Source: Bryobacterales bacterium
Lineage (GTDB): Bacteria > Acidobacteriota > Terriglobia > Bryobacterales > Bryobacteraceae
DNA: 64,000 nucleotides
Direction: 5' to 3'
NCBI GenBank assembly: GCA_020854055.1
Contig: JADZGD010000143.1
Location: 62,001 to 126,000 of the forward strand
A program made the position numbers and the translations under genes. The notes beneath the pieces were generated by a model. It saw only the letters and a program-made list of their open reading frames with translations, ran no database searches and was not told the origin of the DNA. Positions 27,595-36,260 of the stretch are shown here, piece after piece. The stretch's first letter is position 1. Each line of letters starts with the position of its first letter.

Positions 27595-28380
27595 TCAGCT
27601 TGTAAGGCGGTGAACATGGCCTTCGAGCAATTCTTCGAGCACCGGCGTCTGGGGATAGGCGTGGCCGCGATAGATGCGGAAACCTTCACCATACTTCACA
27701 CCAACAAGTCTGCCGGAGGCTTCGGTCCAGCGCTGCATGGTGAGGATGTAATTGTCCATGCCGTGGTGCTTCAACAGCCATTCGCGCTGGCTGGCATGAG
27801 ACTCCAACATTCGTGTTTTCACTGCCATGGTCGTGGTGACATCCACCACAAAGTGCGGCAGAATCGGTTCGCCATCCGGACCCAGGTTTTCGATTGGATT
27901 CATGTAGTAGAGATGTGGAACGGCAGTGGTTACGGGCGCGGGATCGGCGGCTCCGGTCGTGTAGTTGCGAACCGGGGCGGCAAAACATGCGTCCTTCACC
28001 AACCGGCTGGCGGCTTCGTGATCGCACATGTAGTCGGCCGGCGAGCTGGTGAGCACGATATCGGGCCGTGTGAGCCGAAGGATCTCTACCACACGCCGCC
28101 GCGAGGGATCGTCGGCAAATACCGCCAGATCGCGAAACTCGGCGCAGAGATAGGCGGCGCCGATCAACGCCGCCGAGGCGGCTGCCTCCTTGCGCCGCAG
28201 CGCGGCAATTTCTCCGGCACCGAGATCGGCTGAGCCGCAGTCACCCGGCGTCATCGTCACCATGGTGATCGAATGGCCCCTTTCGGCAAGCAGCGCCAAC
28301 GTACCGGCGGCCAGAATCTCGGCATCGTCGGGATGAGCATGAATGGATAGAATCCGTTTCGGCATGGTATCGCTGTCCAT
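27595..28380 (-). CDS. PIG-L/LmbE-family N-acetylglucosaminyl deacetylase-like protein
   Basis: 261 residues. The Zn site motif AHPDDAEILAAGTLA near the N-terminus (His-Pro-Asp-Asp) and a downstream DYMCDHEAASRLV supply the zinc and catalytic residues of the PIG-L/LmbE fold. Members remove acetyl groups from GlcNAc-linked substrates, as in bacillithiol, mycothiol or antibiotic pathways. Starts at 28380 or 28365 are both possible; neither has a clear ribosome binding site. It follows the VWA gene by 67 bp. Confidence 0.85.
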   Translation of the reverse strand: MDSDTMPKRILSIHAHPDDAEILAAGTLALLAERGHSITMVTMTPGDCGSADLGAGEIAALRRKEAAASAALIGAAYLCAEFRDLAVFADDPSRRRVVEILRLTRPDIVLTSSPADYMCDHEAASRLVKDACFAAPVRNYTTGAADPAPVTTAVPHLYYMNPIENLGPDGEPILPHFVVDVTTTMAVKTRMLESHASQREWLLKHHGMDNYILTMQRWTEASGRLVGVKYGEGFRIYRGHAYPQTPVLEELLEGHVHRLTS

Positions 28381-28447
28381 AGTGTAAAAAATCCAGGATC
28401 TTCAAAAAGAATCAGCGCCGGCGCAGGTGGATTTCGCGAGTGAAGCG

Positions 28448-30949
28448 TCAACGGTTGCGCCAGCCGCCGAGCGTCTCCAGAATTCCCCGGCGTTTGCGCA
28501 GCAGAACCTCGATCACGTTCAGTGCTACCGCTAATGCCAGCAGCAGCGGCCACAGGCTCATACTGGAAAGCTGCGACCGCCCGCCAGGGTCGAAGATCCC
28601 GGCTGGGGCGGGTTGGTAATGGCCGCCTGTAAACTGGGCGATCTGCTTCAGCAGGAGTTCGTTTGAGCCGAACTCGCTCAACTCCTGTTCCTCGCGGTAA
28701 ACGCCCGTCTCCGGGAACGCGCGCGAGTCTTCGAGCGGCCGGATCCGGAAGAGCCCGTGCCGGTTGCCAATCGCCACGTGGCCGCGATACGAGCGGGCGG
28801 CAGTCTTACGCACCTCCACGGGTTGCTGGAATCCTTCCGGTCCGAAGACGAAAATCTCCGGCATCTTCACGGGTTCAGCCACCCTGCGCGAGAGGTGATA
28901 ATCCACCACCAGTTCACCGTTGGCGCTGTCAAACCGGGCGGCTGCCTCACCATCTTCGGTATGCGGCAGCAGGTCGCGAACGGCGTTGCCCCAGAACCTG
29001 TCGTAACCTCTCCAGGAGACCCACTGCGACGCCCATCGGGACTTGGCATCGGACGTGAAGATGGCTGCCCGGCCCAAGCCGTACTGCCAGCGCGCATACA
29101 ACGGATCGCGCCGTTCGATGCTCAACACGGTTTCAGCGGAAGGTTTGGCAATGAAGCGCACGTAGCCTCCCAGCGGCGGGGCCTGTTCCATGCCCACACC
29201 CTCCAGGATCTCGGCCTTTTTCATGACTACCGGATAGACGGGCTTCTCGATCGCGGTGGAACCGGTGTGCTCCATCACGTCACGCAGCAGGATCCGCTCC
29301 AGCCCCGAGGGGTCGGTCAGAAAATAAGACTTGCCGCGCGCAAGCGTTGCCACTTTCTCCAGGTACGCCCGGTTGACATCCTGTCCGAGCCCGACGGTCG
29401 AGATGGTGACGCGCTGCTCGGACGCCTCCCGCGCCAGCGACAGGCTGTCGCCCTCCTCCGAAATCCCGTCGGTCAGCAACACGATGTGCTTGTAGGTAGC
29501 AGGCACCGGGACAATTCGCCGGTAGGACTCGTTGAGCGCGGGCGCTATCTGCGTTCCGCCATCCGGCATAATCCCGGCAATCAGCCGTTTGATTAGCGAG
29601 CGGTCCTCGGCCTTGCGGATCGGTACGGCCCATTGGAACGAGTTATCGAAGATCAGCACGCCGACGCTGTCGATGGGGCGCAGGTTCTCGATTACTCCGA
29701 TCGCCGCCAGCCGCGCCAGTTCGATCTTTCGCCCTTCCATCGAGGACGACTTGTCGATGACCAACACCACGCAGGTACCTTCGGGCGAGCGCGGAGGAGC
29801 CAGATCGGCCGGCAGCGCGCGTGCGAGCGCATCTTCGGCGCCCTTGTGATCGGCGTAAACGTTGCGCTCGCCGCCGATCACCAGCAAGCCGCCACCCTGC
29901 TTGACGAAGTCTTCCAAGGCCGACTTGCGCTCGGGAGGGATCGCCTCCAGGTTGGTGTTGTTTAGAACCACCATCTGGTAGCCGCCGAGATCGATGGCGC
30001 CGAGCGAGGGTACCCGCTCTACCTCAAACCGCGAATTGGTGAGCATCGCCATGAAATGGCGCTCAGCGGGAAGCGGATCGCCGGAAACGTAGAGAACTTT
30101 GGGCTCTCGCAGTGTGATGGCGCGTGCGAACTGCACTTCGCCGAGCCGCCCGGCCTTCACTGTTCCCGAAACTTCAATCGCGCCGCTAACGCTGAGACTG
30201 GCGTGAACCCGAAGCTGATTCGACCCCTGGCTGATGGCCACCGGATTACTGCCCAGGCTCTTGCCCTCCACGCTGATCTGGACCGAACCGGCAGCATCGC
30301 GGGGTGAGGTGACCATCAGGTCGATAGGAAAGCGGTCCCCGGAGTAGGCGATCGATGGCATGGTGACCGAATCGAGATGCAGTTCCGGTTTAGGCTTTCC
30401 GGCCAGCGGAAAGGTATCAATGGGAATCCCCAGATTTCTCGCCTGCCAGGCGCCACGCGCCACGGAGCCGGAATTCTCCTTACCATCGGATATGAGCACC
30501 AGGCGTGGCACCCGGCCTGGCGGCATGGCGCCGAGCGCCTCGCGAATGGCTGCCTCCAGGTCAGTGGACCGTCCGGCTTCACCCGCCGTGTGCAACAGGC
30601 GCCAGGAGCCGTTATTTTCGGCGGGCTCTATCCGCCGTGTGCTCCGGGCGAAAGGAATGACGATCGTCCAGTTGCTGCCGCGGTGTTTCTGAATCCCGGT
30701 CACCAGTTCGGAGGCATGGGCCAGGTCGTCACCCGATACGCTGGCCGACGTATCCACCAGCAGCGCCACCGCCATCCGGCTATCCGAGTAAGTGGCCCGC
30801 GGTTCGGCCAAGGCCAGCAGAATCAGGAAGAACGTCACCCCCTTGATCCAGCAGCGCACACGGTGGCGGGTCTCCTGGCGGCACTGGTACGCCGCCCATA
30901 TCAACGGCAGTGGCGCCAGCAGCAACAGCCATGGACTGGCGAAACTCAC
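28448..30949 (-). CDS. Membrane protein with two VWA-like domains (BatA/DUF1355-type), last gene of the MoxR operon
   Basis: 833 residues from a GTG at 30949 with GGAGG 6 nt upstream; the start and the stop of the preceding gene overlap as GTGA. A hydrophobic N-terminus (FASPWLLLLAPLPLIW) and second helix precede a VWA-like domain with ALLVDTSASVSG (MIDAS-type DxSxS). A glutamine-amidotransferase-like stretch follows (VLNNTNLEAIPPERKSALE), then a second VWA domain with LVIDKSSSMEG and LLTDGISEEGD. The C-terminus has one helix before LRKRRG. Such proteins join MoxR ATPases in envelope-associated chaperone or metal-insertion systems. Confidence 0.8.
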   Translation of the reverse strand: MSFASPWLLLLAPLPLIWAAYQCRQETRHRVRCWIKGVTFFLILLALAEPRATYSDSRMAVALLVDTSASVSGDDLAHASELVTGIQKHRGSNWTIVIPFARSTRRIEPAENNGSWRLLHTAGEAGRSTDLEAAIREALGAMPPGRVPRLVLISDGKENSGSVARGAWQARNLGIPIDTFPLAGKPKPELHLDSVTMPSIAYSGDRFPIDLMVTSPRDAAGSVQISVEGKSLGSNPVAISQGSNQLRVHASLSVSGAIEVSGTVKAGRLGEVQFARAITLREPKVLYVSGDPLPAERHFMAMLTNSRFEVERVPSLGAIDLGGYQMVVLNNTNLEAIPPERKSALEDFVKQGGGLLVIGGERNVYADHKGAEDALARALPADLAPPRSPEGTCVVLVIDKSSSMEGRKIELARLAAIGVIENLRPIDSVGVLIFDNSFQWAVPIRKAEDRSLIKRLIAGIMPDGGTQIAPALNESYRRIVPVPATYKHIVLLTDGISEEGDSLSLAREASEQRVTISTVGLGQDVNRAYLEKVATLARGKSYFLTDPSGLERILLRDVMEHTGSTAIEKPVYPVVMKKAEILEGVGMEQAPPLGGYVRFIAKPSAETVLSIERRDPLYARWQYGLGRAAIFTSDAKSRWASQWVSWRGYDRFWGNAVRDLLPHTEDGEAAARFDSANGELVVDYHLSRRVAEPVKMPEIFVFGPEGFQQPVEVRKTAARSYRGHVAIGNRHGLFRIRPLEDSRAFPETGVYREEQELSEFGSNELLLKQIAQFTGGHYQPAPAGIFDPGGRSQLSSMSLWPLLLALAVALNVIEVLLRKRRGILETLGGWRNR

Positions 30950-32895
30950 GATGCCCTCCGCGCGGTTGAGGGTGGCCGCCGGCGAGTCAGAAATCGCGGG
31001 CGCTTCGGCTTCATTCCCTCGGAACGCCCAGCCGGGTGTGCTGCCGGCGCGGATGGCAGGCGGCCCCGGCCATACAACTGCCATTCGAGCACCAGGCCGG
31101 CCAACCCCAGCAGTGCAAGCAACGGCCACAACTCGCGATTGGCAGGACCGGCGGTGGATGCCGATGGAATACCCCGGCGCGCCTGCCGGGGCGCCAGCCA
31201 GACGGCATCGGCCATTTGCGGCAGAATTTGCGAATAGACCAGTTCCCGATCCCCGGTCTGGACTCGAACCGTGCCCGGAGTCGCCGTGAAAAACCGCGCC
31301 GTATTGCCCTCCAGCGTGTAGGGCAACGATTCCTGGTTGTCCGCGGTCACCCGCAGACCGGCCAGATCGGTATCCGGTTCAAACGTTACGGTGGTGCCGC
31401 CCACCGTCGTGGCGCTCAACTCCCGCCGGCGGAACAACTCCGGCGCCATCCAGCGCAGCGTATTGGCGAACAGCAACGGCGCAGCCAGCTCATAGCGCAT
31501 CTCGGAACGCTCCGGATGGAAGCCGAGCAGCACCATTTTCGGCTTGCCGGGCCGCGCCAGAATAATCGGCCCGGTGTCAGTCTCGGCGATTGGAATGTCT
31601 CCGGGCGCGGCGGCAAACACCTCGGTCTGCTTCAATCGCAGGTCCTTGGTTCGCAAGCCGGCGGCCAGGGGGTGATCGGAACGCCATCGCGCCAGCGCAA
31701 CATTGTGCTCCACGTAGCGCACTGGAATGGGAGATCGGTTGATGGGCGGTTCGATCCAGATGCTATCCACCACCGGCAATGAGTCGGGGCAAAAGCGGTC
31801 CAGCACTACGATGCCCGACTCGACGGGGTGATAGGCCGATGGCCGCTCGAACCGCGCCTGCATCCACGAGTTCGCGGCTAACACAGGCCGGAACGAATCC
31901 GGGTCGTCAGAAAACACTGTCACCGGTACGGATGGTTCCGACGGTACCTCGAGCGTCGCGCGGTCATCGTCAGGAAACGAGTCGGCCGTCAACAGTCGTG
32001 CTTCGAGCCACCCCCCGGACCGGTTCCGGTAACGGAAATCAATAATCTTCTCCTCGCCAGGCGCCAGGGTAGCCGTCCGTGTTCCCACCGGCGCGCCGGC
32101 AAACAGCAGTCCAACTCGAACAGTCTGCGCGGTCCGGCTGTAGTTGTGGGCTGCCACCGAGATCTCCCACAACTGGGGATCCTCGGCGGCGCGGTGAACG
32201 GTCAGCCTGCGCAACCCGAAATTGTCACCCGGCGGCGGAAGCGAGATCAGCCGGAGATTCGGCGGCGCAGCGACTTGCCCCAGGTCCGTGCGCGGAATCC
32301 GGCCGGCGCCGATGTAAACGATCTCGCCCGGCTGACGGGATTCGAGCCGTTGCATCCGGCGGGCAAGCGCGAACGCCTGTGGCAGGTTGAGTGCCGACGA
32401 AGACGGCCGCGATTGGGCAATGGCGCGGGCGAGCACGCGGCGATTCGACTCGAAACCGATAGCCGGCGTAGCCAGCGCGTCGGCGCGGATCACCATCACC
32501 CGGTCGCGTTCAGGGAGCGCGCGCAGATAGGCTAGCGCGGAGGCCCGCGCCGCAGTCATCAATACGCCTTTGGGGCCGCGAGCCGACATCCATGCCGATG
32601 TGTCAAGAATCAGGACATGATCCCGGGTGCCGGCGTCCGGATCACCAAATCGCAACTGCGAGATAGCCAGCAGCAGCAGGGCCACACTGATCAACTGGAG
32701 CGCCAATGACCATGGCTGCTGAATTCTCCGGCGATGGCGCACCGCCGATGGCCTGTCGGCGCTTTGCCAGAATCGCAACGTGGCTACCGCCTGGCGCCGC
32801 CGGGAGCGATCGAGCAGGTAGAGCGCCACCAACACCCCGGAAGCGGCGGCAAACAGGCCAAGTAATTCGCCCAGGCTAAGATTCAGCAGGAACAT
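30946..32895 (-). CDS. BatA-N-terminal-domain / VWA membrane protein
   Basis: 649 residues. The N-terminus has two membrane helices in the aerotolerance-regulator (BatA N-terminal) pattern: LGLFAAASGVLVALYLLDRSRRR, then LQLISVALLLLAISQLRFG. A VWA-type segment VLILDTSAWMSARG follows, where the canonical DxSxS reads DTSAW, so the metal site may be degenerate. The rest is beta-rich and ends with one more helix and a basic tail. It overlaps the downstream VWA gene by 4 bp and follows DUF58 after 15 bp. Confidence 0.75.
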   Translation of the reverse strand: MFLLNLSLGELLGLFAAASGVLVALYLLDRSRRRQAVATLRFWQSADRPSAVRHRRRIQQPWSLALQLISVALLLLAISQLRFGDPDAGTRDHVLILDTSAWMSARGPKGVLMTAARASALAYLRALPERDRVMVIRADALATPAIGFESNRRVLARAIAQSRPSSSALNLPQAFALARRMQRLESRQPGEIVYIGAGRIPRTDLGQVAAPPNLRLISLPPPGDNFGLRRLTVHRAAEDPQLWEISVAAHNYSRTAQTVRVGLLFAGAPVGTRTATLAPGEEKIIDFRYRNRSGGWLEARLLTADSFPDDDRATLEVPSEPSVPVTVFSDDPDSFRPVLAANSWMQARFERPSAYHPVESGIVVLDRFCPDSLPVVDSIWIEPPINRSPIPVRYVEHNVALARWRSDHPLAAGLRTKDLRLKQTEVFAAAPGDIPIAETDTGPIILARPGKPKMVLLGFHPERSEMRYELAAPLLFANTLRWMAPELFRRRELSATTVGGTTVTFEPDTDLAGLRVTADNQESLPYTLEGNTARFFTATPGTVRVQTGDRELVYSQILPQMADAVWLAPRQARRGIPSASTAGPANRELWPLLALLGLAGLVLEWQLYGRGRLPSAPAAHPAGRSEGMKPKRPRFLTRRRPPSTARRAS

Positions 32896-32910
32896 GGCCG
32901 TCGCTTCCCG

Positions 32911-33801
32911 TCACTTTTGCGCCACCCCTTGGGCTCGCATCAGCGACCCGAAGATTGCATCCTCCAACGCCAGCGACGTGGAGAGACCCACGTACCGCCC
33001 GCCGGTGCGGTAGGCCAACGATTGCAGCCGGCGGCCGTAATCGTCGAAAGCAGCCGTGTAACGCTGCCGGGCGTCCTGGTCAAACGAGACTTCGAGCCGC
33101 TGGCCGCTCTCCAGGTCGGTCAACTCCAGTTCGCCGTCCCAGGGGGGCGTGCGGTCTTCTTCCGCCCACAGGTGGATCAACAGCAGTTCATGTCCAAAAT
33201 CGGCCATAAACTGGAGGGGGCGTTCCGCATCGCCGTCATCGAGAAAATCAGATATGACGATCACCAAACCACGCTGGCTGTAGGTGGAGATGAACTGCCG
33301 CGCCAGTTCTTCGAAATTGGTCCGCGAGCCCAGGCTGAGGCCGCTCAAAAAGTCCACCGCCGGGCCAATCCGATGCCGCCCTCCCGCGCACTTGAACGAT
33401 TCCCCGAACCGCTCCGCGAACGGGTGGATCGCCACCGTATCCAGCCGCACCAGCGCGATGTAGGCGAGCGCTGCCGCCAGTTGCCTGGAATAGTCGAATT
33501 TTCGTGGATTGCCTGTTTCCATCGACCGGCTGGTATCCAGAAGCAACCTGACCGGCACCCGGGGCTCCACCTGGAACATCTTCAGAAACATCTTCTCCAA
33601 GCGAAGATAAGCACGCCAGTTCACGGCGCGCAGATCATCGCCCTGGTGGAAGTGGCGGTGATCCAGGAATTCCTGGCCGGCGCCGGAGAAGCGGGACAGA
33701 TTGTGACCACCCGCCAGACCGCCGAACGAGCGCTGCCACTGAATGGCCAGCCGTTCCAGCTTCTCCAGGAATTGGCGATCGATCAGTGTCTCTTCCGGCA
33801 A
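32911..33801 (-). CDS. DUF58-domain protein of the MoxR operon
   Basis: 296 residues. The DUF58 signature GGHNLSRFSGAGQEFLDHRHF followed by GDDLRAVNWRAYLR is clear, and LLLDTSRSME begins a VWA-like half. No membrane helix is apparent. The frame begins with a TTG at 33801 and there is no ATG or GTG upstream of the conserved core, so a TTG start is likely. DUF58 proteins are constant partners of MoxR ATPases; their biochemical role is not settled. Confidence 0.85.
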   Translation of the reverse strand: MPEETLIDRQFLEKLERLAIQWQRSFGGLAGGHNLSRFSGAGQEFLDHRHFHQGDDLRAVNWRAYLRLEKMFLKMFQVEPRVPVRLLLDTSRSMETGNPRKFDYSRQLAAALAYIALVRLDTVAIHPFAERFGESFKCAGGRHRIGPAVDFLSGLSLGSRTNFEELARQFISTYSQRGLVIVISDFLDDGDAERPLQFMADFGHELLLIHLWAEEDRTPPWDGELELTDLESGQRLEVSFDQDARQRYTAAFDDYGRRLQSLAYRTGGRYVGLSTSLALEDAIFGSLMRAQGVAQK

Positions 33802-33824
33802 CGGAACCCCGCCTTATCGGACGT

Positions 33825-34814
33825 CTAACGAGCGGCCGCGGTCACGCTCTGAATGATTTCGGTCAGCAGCGACTCCGGCGTCTGGCCATCGGCATGCGCA
33901 TCGAAGTTCAGAATGATGCGATGCCGCAGCACGGAGGGAGCCACCGTCTGAATGTCATCTACACTCAGATGCAACCGTCCGTGGAGCAGAGCCAGTACGC
34001 GGCCACACTCCACCAGGGCCTGCGCTCCACGCGGCGAACTGCCATAACGGATGTACTTGTCGGACGAGGCGTGCGCCCGGGCCGTTCCGGGCTGCGTCGC
34101 CATCACCAGGTCCACCGCAAACTCCTGTACATGGGGCGCCACCAACACCTGCCGGCACACCGCCCGCAGGCGCAGAATTGCGTCACGGCCGATTATGGGC
34201 TCCAGGTGGACATCCTCTTGCTGGATCGTCCGCTCGACAATCCGGTTCAGGTCGTCGCGCGATGGGTAGTTCACCAGTATTTTCATCAGGAAGCGGTCCA
34301 GTTGCGCTTCCGGCAACGGGTAGGTGCCTTCCATCTCGATTGGATTCTGGGTTGCCATGACCAGGAACGGCGCATCCAATTCATGGGTGGTGGTACCGCT
34401 GGTGACGGTCCGCTCCTGCATCGCTTCCAGCAGCGCGGACTGCGTCTTCGGCGTGGCACGATTGATCTCGTCCGCCAGCACAAGGTTGGCAAAGACCGGA
34501 CCGGGCTGAAAGCGCAACGATTTGGACCCGTTGGAATCTGTTTCAAGGATCATGCTGCCGACAATGTCGGCGGGCATCAGATCGGGGGTAAATTGGATGC
34601 GCGAGTACTTCAAGCGGAGCACTCGAGCCAGCGTTCGAAGCAGCGTGGTCTTCCCCAGCCCCGGCACGCCTTCGAGCAGCACGTGCCCGCCGGCCAGCAG
34701 ACAGATCAGCACCCCATCTACGACATCCTGCTGTCCAACAATAACCTTGGCGATTTCCTGGCGGACCTGCTCGAGCTGAGCAACAGCAACCTGGAAAATC
34801 TCGTCAGTCTGCAC
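33825..34814 (-). CDS. MoxR-family AAA+ ATPase
   Basis: 329 residues from a GTG at 34814. Walker A is EGVPGLGKTT, Walker B VLADEINRATPKTQSALLEAM, and sensor residues MATQNPIEMEGTYPLPEAQLDRF are family-typical. MoxR ATPases act with VWA proteins in assembling or activating envelope and metal-dependent complexes. The start follows the stop of a small upstream frame by 4 nt, suggesting translational coupling. Confidence 0.9.
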   Translation of the reverse strand: MQTDEIFQVAVAQLEQVRQEIAKVIVGQQDVVDGVLICLLAGGHVLLEGVPGLGKTTLLRTLARVLRLKYSRIQFTPDLMPADIVGSMILETDSNGSKSLRFQPGPVFANLVLADEINRATPKTQSALLEAMQERTVTSGTTTHELDAPFLVMATQNPIEMEGTYPLPEAQLDRFLMKILVNYPSRDDLNRIVERTIQQEDVHLEPIIGRDAILRLRAVCRQVLVAPHVQEFAVDLVMATQPGTARAHASSDKYIRYGSSPRGAQALVECGRVLALLHGRLHLSVDDIQTVAPSVLRHRIILNFDAHADGQTPESLLTEIIQSVTAAAR

Positions 34815-34818
34815 AGCT

Positions 34819-35064
34819 TCATTTTAACGTCGAAATAAACATAGGTAAGCGGCCGCCCGCTGCCGGCTTCCGCCGCCCGGTCAGGATGGATCGCTCCACC
34901 CTCAGCCCCGAATCCGGCACAAACGGCAGATCTCCCGAGGTAAGTTCGACCGTCTTCAGCCCGTAACCGCTGGATTTATAACCAGTGCCCTTGATGGATG
35001 TGGACTTCGCGATCACCTGCTCGCTCGTCTTACACCGCATGCCGCTGATCCGGTTCTTGTACAT
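34819..35064 (-). CDS. Possible small protein directly upstream of the MoxR gene
   Basis: 81 residues from the ATG at 35064, preceded by AAAGG about 9 nt away. Codon third positions are strongly GC-biased as in the neighbouring genes. The stop lies 4 nt before the MoxR start. No membrane helix and no recognised domain; the sequence is basic and Ser/Thr/Gly-rich (KSTSIKGTGYKSSGYGLKTV). It may be a real small protein or a leader frame coupling translation into MoxR. The frame stays open to 35199 but loses coding character. Confidence 0.35.
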   Translation of the reverse strand: MYKNRISGMRCKTSEQVIAKSTSIKGTGYKSSGYGLKTVELTSGDLPFVPDSGLRVERSILTGRRKPAAGGRLPMFISTLK

Positions 35065-35205
35065 CGGCCCGCACCTTTGCTCCACGCTTCTTTCAGGCCC
35101 GCGTCGCGGCGGCGCCCTTGCGTTTCGCAATGACTTCGCCTCCATCCGCTTGTCAAAGGGACTTTCACCATCGAGTGGCCGAACATGCCCGGCACACAAT
35201 GAAGA

Positions 35206-35234
35206 GGCCGCCCGGCGGGGTTCACCAGGCGGCC
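35206..35234 (-). terminator. Possible hairpin terminator after the 35281-35727 gene
   Basis: GGCCGCC at 35206-35212 pairs with GGCGGCC at 35228-35234 around a 15-nt loop, 46 bp after the stop codon. Only TCTTC follows on the minus strand, so it is a weak intrinsic terminator at best. Confidence 0.35.
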
Positions 35235-35280
35235 CGAAACGCTTGAGAGGAAAACAACAAGTATTACTGCCAACTCGCGA

Positions 35281-35727
35281 CTACGCGGCTGAGCCGATAG
35301 CTTGCCGCTCACCCATTGAATTCGCGAAGTGGCTGATGATCTCGGCCATCTCAGAAAGAACCCTTCGCGCGTAGACCGGAGAAGTCTCAGGTACCACGCG
35401 ATAAAGCACGGACATGACGCGGAAATCGATGCGCAGCATCAAGCGCTCCATTCCGCTACCCTCGTCCTGGAAATTACCGGCATGGCTGAGCAAGTATGTG
35501 ATCACCCGGTAGTCACGGGAAAGCGCCGAGTGGATCCCATCCAACGAAACATCCGCGGAGCCGGCCAGCACCGGCTGCAGTTCCAGGAAACCAAGCTGAT
35601 TCGCTTCGGCTACCCGCCGCGCATAATCCTGGGCAGTACGCGCGCTCAATATCAGCAGACACGTATACCGGAACCAGTAAACAAATAGCGCGACCGAAAA
35701 GATGATAATAAATATGCTTGCTACCAT
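35281..35727 (-). CDS. Small protein with one N-terminal membrane helix, unknown function
   Basis: 148 residues; AAAGGA lies 7 nt before the ATG. Residues about 2-28 form a membrane helix (MVASIFIIIFSVALFVYWF), followed by a helical, soluble domain with a conserved-looking ALSRDYRVITYLLSHAG core and MLRIDFRVMSVLYRVV. I do not recognise a named family. Monocistronic, divergent from nrdJ. Confidence 0.65.
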   Translation of the reverse strand: MVASIFIIIFSVALFVYWFRYTCLLILSARTAQDYARRVAEANQLGFLELQPVLAGSADVSLDGIHSALSRDYRVITYLLSHAGNFQDEGSGMERLMLRIDFRVMSVLYRVVPETSPVYARRVLSEMAEIISHFANSMGERQAIGSAA

Positions 35728-36142
35728 CCAGGTCCTTTCAGCCCGCAGCTATCCCGTAACCGCGGAGCTCGAACTCGCTACAATGAATTTCCAACCTGAG
35801 AATAGCATCACGCCTGTCCCTCACCAAGCTATTTTGCGGTAATACGAAGATTTTTTCTAGGTGTAATAGAACTTCAACTATTCAAGTACCAATTGCCATC
35901 CGAGAAGTCGACGCCGTTAGCGACGGCATCGTCACCTCCCGCACCGGGCCTCGGGCCATGGCGCTGTGCCAGCGTTCAGCGATCTCGACAAGTCGCTCAT
36001 GTTGCGAATTAATGGATGAGTTGCGGATCTAATACTCTTTTGTCATAATAGAAGTAGCGATGTGTCCCTCTTCGGGCGCCAGGGGGAGCTGACTTCCTGA
36101 CATGTGGTTTTGCCTGGATGTCAACACCTTTGTAACCGCCTG
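35728..36142. other. Long intergenic region upstream of nrdJ without a supported gene
   Basis: About 415 bp, more AT-rich than its surroundings in places (ATTTTTTCTAGG near 35850), with a small hairpin GCCGTtagcgACGGC near 35920. I find no coding frame with neighbour-like codon use and no cobalamin riboswitch (no B12-box-like sequence), although nrdJ is a B12 enzyme. Confidence 0.4.
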
Positions 36143-36158
36143 ATACTACTTATAGAAA
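36143..36158. promoter_or_regulatory. Candidate NrdR box 1 (upstream)
   Basis: Core CTACTTATAG at 36146-36155 matches 8 of 10 positions of the NrdR-box core CwAtATaTwG. It lies exactly 30 bp (three helical turns) upstream of box 2. TATAGA at 36151-36156 inside it could serve as a -10 element. Confidence 0.55.
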
Positions 36159-36172
36159 AAGTTCTTGACGGA

Positions 36173-36188
36173 CCACTATATATTGGGG
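36173..36188. promoter_or_regulatory. Candidate NrdR box 2 (downstream)
   Basis: Core CTATATATTG at 36176-36185 is a full match to the NrdR-box core CwAtATaTwG, about 75 bp before the nrdJ start. Paired boxes about 30 bp apart upstream of ribonucleotide reductase genes are the hallmark of NrdR control by ATP/dATP levels. Confidence 0.7.
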
Positions 36189-36260
36189 CACGATGGCTAT
36201 TGTCCCCAGAGCGGAGGTTTTCTCGTTCTGGCACAATTCTCTATAGAAGGACCACTCACC

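Noticed and set aside
32917..33828. Plus-strand frame of about 300 codons opposite DUF58
   Set aside because: Antisense to a clear DUF58 gene; no recognisable protein features.
33786..34838. Long plus-strand open frame (350 codons) opposite the MoxR gene
   Set aside because: It is the complement of a gene with unmistakable AAA+ motifs; its product shows no domain and its composition is that of an antisense shadow in GC-rich DNA.
34985..35374. Plus-strand frame of 129 codons between the MoxR operon and the small membrane protein gene
   Set aside because: Codon use is poor, it runs into the opposite strand of a better-supported gene, and the minus strand of the same region has better coding character.
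36001..36260. Cobalamin riboswitch upstream of the B12-dependent reductase
   Set aside because: No B12-box or adjacent conserved core can be found; the region is instead explained by NrdR boxes.
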